Source of the DNA: an uncultured Clostridia bacterium
GTDB taxonomy: Bacteria > Bacillota > Clostridia > TANB77 > CAG-508
NCBI GenBank assembly: GCA_944390695.1
Contig: CALXQP010000019.1
Location: 1 to 39,183, forward strand
Reading direction: 5' to 3'
Length of the DNA stretch: 39,183 nt
The notes below the pieces were generated by a model. The model was given only the letters and a program-made list of their open reading frames with translations, made no database searches and was not told the origin of the DNA. The position numbers and the translations under genes were made by a program. Every line of letters begins with the position of its first letter. Position 1 is the first letter of the stretch. This document shows positions 24,240-30,940 of the stretch, one piece after another.

Positions 24240-24437
24240 CAAATGCCCTGCATAGTGCGTATAGCATAGAATTTTTAGAACCTACAAGTTAAAAGAGGGA
24301 CCAAATTCTTTGGATATGGCGTGCAAGCTTACACTATATAGTAGTAAGAAGCCCACAAGTATTCAAGTAGGTACCCACCTGTCGAAGACAGGTCCTTAAA
24401 AATTCAGACAACTTACGGCTAAGGCGGGGATTTTTTA
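24240..24437 (+). ncRNA. ssrS: 6S RNA (RNA polymerase regulator)
   Basis: About 195 bases of non-coding sequence between rdgB and dnaE can fold into one long rod. A closing helix pairs CCCTGC (24246-24251) with GCGGGG (24424-24429); inside it GAATTTTTAG pairs with a matching CTTAAAAATTC, flanking a large internal region with the elements GAACCTACAAGT, GAAGCCCACAAGT and GGTACCCACCT. A rod with central bubble, these strings and the TTTTTT tail (24431-24436) match clostridial 6S RNA as I remember it. 6S RNA mimics an open promoter and sequesters sigma-A holoenzyme. A covariance-model search was not possible, so another structured RNA cannot be excluded. Confidence 0.65.
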
Positions 24438-24442
24438 AGTTC

Positions 24443-24480
24443 AAAAAAAGGCAAAAAAAGAACCGGCACCAAATTGCCAA
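24443..24480. repeat. REP-like repeat, single unit (copy 3)
   Basis: One unit with core AGAACCGGCACCAAATTG occurs here without the GC-rich centre or second unit seen at 604-713 and 10346-10453. It lies between the 6S-like RNA and dnaE and ends directly against the dnaE ribosome site AAGGAGG. Confidence 0.65.
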
Positions 24481-24490
24481 GGAGGAAAAT

Positions 24491-27400
24491 ATGTCAGAAT
24501 TTGTGCATTTACATATACATAGTGAATTTAGTTTATTAGATGGAGCAAATAGAATAAAAGATTTACCAGTAAGAGCAAAAGAATTAGGAATGAAAGCAAT
24601 GGCAATAACAGACCATGGAGTAATGTATGGTGTTATTGACTTTTATAAAGCATGTAAAAAAGAAGGAATAAAACCAATAATAGGTTGTGAGGTATATGTT
24701 GCACCACGAACGAGATTTGATAAAGAGCCTAATATTGATAATAAATATAATCATTTAATATTATTAGCAAAAGATAATGAAGGATATAAAAATTTAAGCA
24801 AATTAGTATCAATAGGTTTCACAGAGGGATATTATTATAAACCAAGAATAGATTTAGAGGTATTAGAAAAGTATAGTAAAGGCTTGATTTGTTTAAGTGC
24901 CTGTTTAGCTGGAAGTGTAAATCAGGCATTATTAAATGGTCAAAATGAAAAAGCAGAAGAAATTGCATTATGGCATAAAAGAGTATTTGGAGAAGATTAT
25001 TATATAGAAATACAAAATAATGGAGTTCCAGAACAGGTATTAGCAAATCAGAAATTGGTACAATTGGCTAGAAAGCTTGAGATACCGCTTGTTGCGACAA
25101 ATGATGCACATTATTTGAAAAAGGAAGATGCATATAATCATGAGATACTACTATGTATTCAAACAGGAAAAAGAATGAGTGATGAAGACAGAATGAGATT
25201 TGAATCAGATGAATTATATGTAAAATCACCTGAAGAGATGAGTGAGTATTTTGCAGCATTTCCAGATGCGATTGAAAATACAGTAAAAATTGCAGAAAAA
25301 TGTAATGTGGAATTTGAGTTTGGACATACAATATTGCCAAATTATGATGTACCACCAGAATACCCAACACATTATGACTTTTTTAAAAAATTATGTGATG
25401 AGGGCATTAAAAAAAGATATGGAGAAAATCCATCACAAGAAATATTGGATAGGGCAGAATATGAAATAAGTGTTATTAAGAAAATGGGATATGTTGATTA
25501 TTTTCTTATAGTTTGGGATTTTATACATTATGCAAAAACACATAATATACCAGTTGGACCAGGGCGTGGGTCTGGAGCGGGTTCAATTATAGCATATGCA
25601 ATAGAAATAACAGATATAGATCCAATTAAATATGGCTTACTTTTTGAAAGATTTTTAAATCCAGAAAGAATAAGTATGCCAGATTTCGATGTAGATTTTT
25701 GCTATGAACATAGACAAGATGTAATTGATTATGTATCAAATAAATATGGTCATGACCATGTTTCACAAATTATAACATTTGGAACAATGTCTGCGAGAAT
25801 GGTAATAAGAGATGTTGCAAGAGTTTTGGACTTTCCTTATGCAGAAGCTGATAAACTTGCAAAAATGATACCAAATGAACTACATATAACAATAAAAAAG
25901 GCATTAGAACAAAATAAAGAGTTAAATGATTTATATGAGGGTGATGAACAAATACATAAATTATTGGAAATTGCAATGGGGCTAGAAGGATTACCAAGAC
26001 AGGCTTCAACACATGCTTGTGGAGTAGTTATTACAAAAGACCCTGTAGATACATATGTACCGCTTTATGTAAGAGATAATCAGATTTCTACACAATATAT
26101 TATGACAACACTAGAAGAATTAGGACTTTTAAAAATGGATTTTTTAGGACTAAGAACTTTAACTGTAATTCAAGATACAATAGATTTAGTAAAACAAGGA
26201 AGAGGTATAGATGTAGAATTTGATAAAGAAATGGCAGATCCAAAAGTATATAAATTGTGGCAAGATGGAGCATCAAGTGGAATATTCCAATTTGAATCTC
26301 AAGGAATGACAAACTTTATGAAAGAACTAAAACCTGACTGTTTAGAAGACATAATAGCTGGTGTTTCATTATATCGTCCTGGACCAATGGACCAAATTCC
26401 AAGATATATTAGAGGAAAACAAAATCCTGGTCATAATGAATATACACATCCAAGCTTAGAGCCAATATTAAATGTAACATATGGTTGTATGGTATATCAG
26501 GAACAAGTAATGCAAATTGTAAGAGATTTAGCAGGATATTCGCTTGGTAGAGCAGATTTAGTACGTAGGGCTATGGGTAAAAAGAAATTAGATGTAATGG
26601 CAAAAGAAAGAGAAGTTTTTATAAATGGCCAAGTTGATGAAGATGGAAATATTGTAGTACCAGGTTGTGTAAGAAATGGAATTGATGCCGAGTCAGCAAA
26701 TAAGATATTTGACGAAATGGCTGAATTTGCAAAATATGCATTTAATAAATCACATGCAGCTTGTTATGCAGTAGTTGCTTATAGAACAGCATATTTAAAG
26801 GCATATTATCCTGCTGAATTTATGGCTTCAATGCTTAATAGCTTTTTAGGAAATTTAGATAAAGTTCCAGAATATATTGATGAATGTAAAAGACTTGGAA
26901 TAGAAATTTTAAAACCTGATATTAATATGAGTAGCACAAAATTTACTGTAGAAAATGGTAAAATTCGTTTTGGATTAGGTAGTATTAAAAATGTTGGAAT
27001 TCAACCAGTAGAAAATATAATTAAAGAGAGAAATGAAAATGGTAAGTTTAAAAGTTTTACAGATTTTTGCGAAAGAATGGCTGGAGAAGCTGTTAATAAA
27101 AAATGTGTAGAAAGTTTGATAAAAGCAGGAACTTTTGTGGAGTTTCCAGAGACTAGAGCTACTCTTCTAGCTTCTTTTGAAACAATAATAGATACAATTC
27201 AGAGTTACAATAAAAAAGGTATGAATGGACAAGTTTCTATGTTTGACTTAGGTGCTCAAGATGAAGAAAATAATTTAGATGAGATCAAATATAATTTTGT
27301 GGAAGAAGCGGAATTAAGTGAAAGAGATTTGCTTTCAATGGAAAAAGAAATGCTTGGTATATATGTTTCAGGTCATCCTCTTGAAAAAATTAGAGAACAA

Positions 27401-27991
27401 ATTTTGGCAAGTACAAATATCTCTTCATTGCAAATGAAAGAAATTGATGAATTAAATTCAATCGGACCAGATACAGATATTGCTGATATAAGAGTAAAAG
27501 AAAGAAGCAAATATATTGATGGACAAGATGTTAAAATTGCTGGAATTATTACTTCTGTAAAAAAGAAATATACGAAAAATAATAAAATTATGGCTTTTGT
27601 GACTATTGAAGATTTATATGGCTCTGCAGAAATTATTGTGTTTGAACCTACTTATTTGAAAGCACAAGATGTATTAATTGAAGAAAATATTGTTACTATT
27701 AATGGAAGATTAAGCATTAGAGAAGATGATGCAACTAAAATAGTTGCACAAGAAATTAAGAATTTTGGAGAATCTAAACCTAAAATGCTTGTAATTGATA
27801 TTACAAATGCTTCAGAAGAGGAAAAAGCAAAATTAAGAGGTGCTATTAAATTTTTTAATGGTGAACAAAATAATATAAGTGTTTTTATTAAAATTGGTGA
27901 AGATTTAAAATCCTGTGGGGCAATTTACCTAACTGATGAAATATTGAAGGTATTTCAAGATATTATGCCAGAAGGGACAGTATCAGTATAA
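24491..27991 (+). CDS. dnaE: DNA polymerase III alpha subunit, DnaE type
   Basis: 1166 residues, ATG four bases behind AAGGAGGA. An N-terminal PHP domain (HLHIHSEFSLLDGA, TDHGVMYG) is followed by the C-family polymerase core. Catalytic aspartates are at 400 and 402 in PDFDVDF and at 550 in KMDFLGL. GPGRGSGAGS and SLYRPGPMDQIPRYI are further conserved palm/finger segments. A QVSMF clamp-binding motif is at 914-918, and an OB-fold (about 1005-1085) is followed by a short C-terminal domain. The length matches Gram-positive DnaE (DnaE1-like), which here would work alongside or instead of PolC. The stop codon lies in the loop of its own terminator. Confidence 0.95.
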   Translation: MSEFVHLHIHSEFSLLDGANRIKDLPVRAKELGMKAMAITDHGVMYGVIDFYKACKKEGIKPIIGCEVYVAPRTRFDKEPNIDNKYNHLILLAKDNEGYKNLSKLVSIGFTEGYYYKPRIDLEVLEKYSKGLICLSACLAGSVNQALLNGQNEKAEEIALWHKRVFGEDYYIEIQNNGVPEQVLANQKLVQLARKLEIPLVATNDAHYLKKEDAYNHEILLCIQTGKRMSDEDRMRFESDELYVKSPEEMSEYFAAFPDAIENTVKIAEKCNVEFEFGHTILPNYDVPPEYPTHYDFFKKLCDEGIKKRYGENPSQEILDRAEYEISVIKKMGYVDYFLIVWDFIHYAKTHNIPVGPGRGSGAGSIIAYAIEITDIDPIKYGLLFERFLNPERISMPDFDVDFCYEHRQDVIDYVSNKYGHDHVSQIITFGTMSARMVIRDVARVLDFPYAEADKLAKMIPNELHITIKKALEQNKELNDLYEGDEQIHKLLEIAMGLEGLPRQASTHACGVVITKDPVDTYVPLYVRDNQISTQYIMTTLEELGLLKMDFLGLRTLTVIQDTIDLVKQGRGIDVEFDKEMADPKVYKLWQDGASSGIFQFESQGMTNFMKELKPDCLEDIIAGVSLYRPGPMDQIPRYIRGKQNPGHNEYTHPSLEPILNVTYGCMVYQEQVMQIVRDLAGYSLGRADLVRRAMGKKKLDVMAKEREVFINGQVDEDGNIVVPGCVRNGIDAESANKIFDEMAEFAKYAFNKSHAACYAVVAYRTAYLKAYYPAEFMASMLNSFLGNLDKVPEYIDECKRLGIEILKPDINMSSTKFTVENGKIRFGLGSIKNVGIQPVENIIKERNENGKFKSFTDFCERMAGEAVNKKCVESLIKAGTFVEFPETRATLLASFETIIDTIQSYNKKGMNGQVSMFDLGAQDEENNLDEIKYNFVEEAELSERDLLSMEKEMLGIYVSGHPLEKIREQILASTNISSLQMKEIDELNSIGPDTDIADIRVKERSKYIDGQDVKIAGIITSVKKKYTKNNKIMAFVTIEDLYGSAEIIVFEPTYLKAQDVLIEENIVTINGRLSIREDDATKIVAQEIKNFGESKPKMLVIDITNASEEEKAKLRGAIKFFNGEQNNISVFIKIGEDLKSCGAIYLTDEILKVFQDIMPEGTVSV

Positions 27992-28008
27992 GATACTGTT
28001 CTTTATTA
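27975..28008 (+). terminator. dnaE terminator overlapping the end of the coding sequence
   Basis: GGACAGTATC (27975-27984) pairs with 27992-28001 (one G-U), and the dnaE stop codon TAA occupies the loop. TTTATTAT follows. Confidence 0.7.
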
Positions 28009-28353
28009 TATGTCTTTAGATTAAGATTCTATAGTAATATGTTGGTATAAATTTTGAAGTTTTTTACTTCTTATTTTATTAATTGCTATTCAATATTTTA
28101 TATCTTAAATAATAATTTGAAAATTTTTTTCGATTTTTTTATCTTTTCTTATCTTTTTGCATGACAAAAAATGATATTTAGTGTATAATAAATTTAGTTG
28201 ACATATGTAAATATAATAACTGCCTTCATTTTAGAGAATATATTATTTTTGAATGAAGGTAGTTATGCTTTCATTCAAAATGATCTATTTATTAGGAAGA
28301 AGGTATAATGTTGATGAGGAAAAGCGGCGTACAGTGAAAGGAGAAATAGCATC
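28002..28353. other. 352-base gap between dnaE and the secreted-protein gene
   Basis: The left 150 bases are very AT-rich with nothing recognisable. A plausible promoter lies at 28161-28189 (ATGACA, 17 bases, TATAAT). It is followed by a 15-bp inverted repeat (28216-28230 with 28252-28266), possibly a terminator for a short transcript. From about 28300 the sequence becomes less AT-rich (GGAAAAGCGGCGTACAGTG), and it leads into the ribosome site of the foreign-looking gene at 28354. No ORF of note is inside the gap. Confidence 0.5.
28161..28189 (+). promoter_or_regulatory. Candidate sigma-A promoter upstream of the secreted-protein gene
   Basis: ATGACA (28161-28166) and TATAAT (28184-28189) are 17 bases apart. 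A hairpin 27 bases downstream of the -10 box may act as a leader structure or terminator. Confidence 0.55.
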
Positions 28354-28860
28354 ATGATGAAAAAATGGCTTAAAAGTTTGACAACGACTTTCTTGTCGCT
28401 TGTTATGGTTCTGGGGATTGGAACTATGCCTGTTTGTGCAGCAGAAAATGCAGATACTATGACTGTAAAGCAGACAGAAGAAATTTCCGTGAATTCCTCT
28501 AGCAGTTGGGTACCAACGACTAATAATCGCTATGATACTCATGTGCAATTCGACAGACAAGAATATACTCCTGGATTGATATTTACTGGTTCTTCTAGTA
28601 TGTCAATTTCAGTAGCAATGTCTGGAATTTCTAATACTGGTTTAGGAACTACCTATTTTACAGTCCAATTAGTACGTCTTTATGAAGATGGAACGCATGA
28701 GGACCTTCATACTTACCGGGTTAATGGCAATTCAAATAATACCACTTTAACTTGGGGAAATGTTGGGGCAGGTGCATATCAAGTCATCTTCACAAGAGAT
28801 AGTACCAATTTCCTTTGGTTCCAAAACATTGACTCTGTTTCGGTTGTTGGTTTAGGATAA
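28354..28860 (+). CDS. Small secreted protein of foreign base composition
   Basis: 168 residues; ATGATG start behind AAAGGAG. It has a clear Sec signal peptide with basic MMKKWLK, a hydrophobic core and likely cleavage after VCA near residue 29. The mature ~140 residues are Ser/Thr/Asn/Gly-rich and beta-strand-like (SMSISVAMSG, YFTVQLVRLYEDG, AYQVIFTRDS), suggesting a small beta-sandwich; no cysteine remains after cleavage and no family is recognised. Codons such as ACG, TCG, CTG, CGC and GGG, rare in neighbours, are common here, so recent horizontal acquisition is likely. It has its own terminator and no obvious partner. Roles such as inhibitor, bacteriocin or surface-binding protein would be guesses. 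Confidence 0.7.
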   Translation: MMKKWLKSLTTTFLSLVMVLGIGTMPVCAAENADTMTVKQTEEISVNSSSSWVPTTNNRYDTHVQFDRQEYTPGLIFTGSSSMSISVAMSGISNTGLGTTYFTVQLVRLYEDGTHEDLHTYRVNGNSNNTTLTWGNVGAGAYQVIFTRDSTNFLWFQNIDSVSVVGLG

Positions 28861-28951
28861 TCAAAATATAAGAGATAGAAAATAACCAACAAAGGGTCCG
28901 AGCGATTGTTCTAGTTAATCAATAACATATTGCTTTTTCTTATCAACGTGG

Positions 28952-28984
28952 TAACGGCTACTATTTTTAGTAGTCGTTATTTTA
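28952..28984 (+). terminator. Terminator after the secreted-protein gene
   Basis: TAACGGCTACTA (28952-28963) pairs with 28968-28979 (one G-U) around a TTTT loop, followed by TTTTAAT. Confidence 0.8.
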
Positions 28985-29003
28985 ATATCTTTATTGAAAT
29001 ATA

Positions 29004-29032
29004 TTGACAAAACAAATATAATGAGATACAAT
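29004..29032 (+). promoter_or_regulatory. Promoter of the padR-SEDS operon
   Basis: TTGACA (29004-29009), 17 bases, TACAAT (29027-29032). A 15-bp palindrome CATAGTAAATCTATG (29046-29060) lies between the -10 box and the ribosome site and is a natural candidate for autorepression by the encoded PadR. Confidence 0.75.
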
Positions 29033-29045
29033 TTTTTTAAAAATA

Positions 29046-29060
29046 CATAGTAAATCTATG
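29046..29060. promoter_or_regulatory. Palindrome, candidate PadR operator
   Basis: CATAG and CTATG half-sites are separated by TAAAT just downstream of the transcription start expected from the promoter at 29004-29032. PadR dimers generally bind such short palindromes near their own promoter; binding here is inferred from position only. Confidence 0.45.
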
Positions 29061-29079
29061 CATAAAGGAGGGAAATATA

Positions 29080-29418
29080 TTGAAAATAAATAAAGAATTA
29101 TTAAAAGGAAGTACTAGTATGTTAGTATTAAGTCTATTAGAAAAAGAAAATATGTATGGATATCAAATGATTAAAGAACTAAGAAAAAGATCAAAAGATT
29201 TATTTGAATTAAAAGAAGGTACATTGTATCCAATATTACACTTATTAGAACAAAAAAATTATATTACATCTTATTGGGATGAGTCAGGAACGAAAAAAAG
29301 AAAATATTATGCTATTACAAAAGAGGGGAAAAAACATTTAAAAAATAAAAAAGAAGAATGGGAGTGTTTTAGTAGTGGAATTAATGAAGTTATAGGAGGT
29401 GTTTTATTTGGATATTAA
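29080..29418 (+). CDS. PadR-family transcriptional regulator
   Basis: 112 residues from a TTG start behind AAAGGAGGG. It is the standard PadR winged helix: MLVLSLLEKENMYGYQMIKEL, then LKEGTLYPILHLLEQKNYI, then KKRKYYAITKEGKKHL. It represses transcription as a dimer, usually of its own operon and often in response to small molecules or cell-envelope stress. It lacks a long C-terminal domain (PadR-s2 type). The next gene begins inside its 3' end, so the pair is translationally coupled. Confidence 0.9.
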   Translation: MKINKELLKGSTSMLVLSLLEKENMYGYQMIKELRKRSKDLFELKEGTLYPILHLLEQKNYITSYWDESGTKKRKYYAITKEGKKHLKNKKEEWECFSSGINEVIGGVLFGY

Positions 29419-30838
29419 AGTTTTTTTAAATGACATCTGTAAAAAAATAAAATATAAACCTGCAAGAAAATGGATTTCAGACGAATTAGAAGCACATGTA
29501 CTAGAAATAAAAGAAAATTATATAGATGATGGAATGGAAGAAATGAAAGCAGAAGAAAAAGCTGTTTCACAAATGGGATCTGCAGAAGATATAGGCAAAC
29601 AGTTAAATAAAATACATAGACCACATTTAGATTGGAGATTATTAATTTTAATTTTTATATTAATGGCTTTTGGCTTATTAATTGCTAGTTTTAAAGGAAT
29701 TTCTAATAATGCTAACTATATAGAAATAATGATTATTTATATGCTAATTGGAATTGCAACAAGTATTTTTATTTACTTATTTGATTATAGAAAATTAAAA
29801 AATTTATCTTTTTTAATTTATCTATTTACTACAATTGTTATGATTTTGCCAATGACGGGATTAGGAGCTTTTTCAAAGGGGATTGCTTGCATAAATCTTT
29901 TTGGATATTATTTTTTCCCTGGTACAATTGCTGTAACATTATATATTATTGCATTTATAGGATTTATTGATAGTTATAATAAAAATAATACCATAAATTT
30001 TAAAATACAAAATAAAATATTTTCAATAAATAAAGATTTTATAAAAATAATAGGATTAACAGGCTTATCATTAATTATGATGTCAAGTATTTCTACATTA
30101 ACAAATACTTTAATACTAAGTTTAGTGTATTTAGTTATTACTACTACAAAGATTATTTTTAATAAAGAAAACAGAGTAAAAAACATATTAATATTATATG
30201 GAGCAATAGGAGTTTGTGCGTTTGCTTTAATGTTTTGCTTAAAAGTGAATCCTTTTTCAGAAACTATGAGGTTATTATCATCTTTTAATCCTGAAATTGA
30301 CCCTAATAATACAGGATATATTGGAATGTTACAAAAAGAAATATTGCAAAATGCAAAATTAGTAGGAGAGGCCAAAACTGAAGTGATTTCAAGTAATAAT
30401 TATATTATAACTAAAGATAGTAATTATACATTTATTTATTTGCTTGGAAAAGCAGGAATACTGATTGCAGGAATATTGGTTTTTATAATAGTTTTAACTT
30501 CAGTAAAATTGATAATTAATGCTAAAAATATTAAAGAACAATATGGGAAATTTTTAATTATTGGTTTAAGCACATTATATATTTTTCAATCATTTGCAAG
30601 TGTTTTAATGAATGTAAATATGGGAATACAATCAAATATAAATATACCATTTGTATCATATGGAAGTATTTATTTTATTATTAATATATGGAGTATGGCA
30701 ATTATATTTTCAGTATATAGAAAAAAAGATATTAATTTTGAGGAACCAAAAAAATCAAAATTATTTACCAAAATTCAAAATTTGATATTTGAAACAGAGG
30801 AAGAAAATGAAAATATAGATCCAGAATTAAATAATTAA
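29408..30838 (+). CDS. FtsW/RodA/SpoVE (SEDS)-like membrane protein with N-terminal permease-prefix domain
   Basis: 476 residues from TTG 29408, eight bases behind AGGAGG; a GTG at 29399 overlaps that site. The gene overlaps padR by 11 bases. Residues 1-70 form a soluble helical prefix domain (ISDELEAHVLEIKENYIDDGM, AVSQMGSAEDIG) of the sort found in PadR-linked membrane proteins. About ten membrane helices follow. The C-terminal QSFASVLMNVNMG and PFVSYGSIYFI correspond to the SEDS signature. SEDS proteins polymerise glycan strands from lipid II using an Asp in the last large extracellular loop (TDFIF in relatives); here the aligned spot reads NYTFIY with Thr341, so glycosyltransferase activity is uncertain. 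Confidence 0.75.
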   Translation: MDIKVFLNDICKKIKYKPARKWISDELEAHVLEIKENYIDDGMEEMKAEEKAVSQMGSAEDIGKQLNKIHRPHLDWRLLILIFILMAFGLLIASFKGISNNANYIEIMIIYMLIGIATSIFIYLFDYRKLKNLSFLIYLFTTIVMILPMTGLGAFSKGIACINLFGYYFFPGTIAVTLYIIAFIGFIDSYNKNNTINFKIQNKIFSINKDFIKIIGLTGLSLIMMSSISTLTNTLILSLVYLVITTTKIIFNKENRVKNILILYGAIGVCAFALMFCLKVNPFSETMRLLSSFNPEIDPNNTGYIGMLQKEILQNAKLVGEAKTEVISSNNYIITKDSNYTFIYLLGKAGILIAGILVFIIVLTSVKLIINAKNIKEQYGKFLIIGLSTLYIFQSFASVLMNVNMGIQSNINIPFVSYGSIYFIINIWSMAIIFSVYRKKDINFEEPKKSKLFTKIQNLIFETEEENENIDPELNN

Positions 30839-30860
30839 TGAAATACGAGAAATTTATAGA

Positions 30861-30915
30861 AATTAAATAGTAATAGTTGTGAGGAAAATTATTTTCAAAC
30901 TATTACTATTTAATT
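30861..30915. terminator. Bidirectional terminator between convergent genes
   Basis: A perfect 18-bp inverted repeat (30861-30878 with 30898-30915) sits between the end of the SEDS gene and the end of the reverse-strand P-type ATPase gene, with T-rich sequence on the right and A-rich sequence on the left. Confidence 0.75.
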
Positions 30916-30940
30916 TTAATATATACAAAAATTATAAATT

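Noticed and set aside
28204..28226. TTGACA at 28198 with TATAAT at 28213 as a promoter
   Set aside because: The spacer is only 9 bases; the pair at 28161-28189 is correctly spaced.
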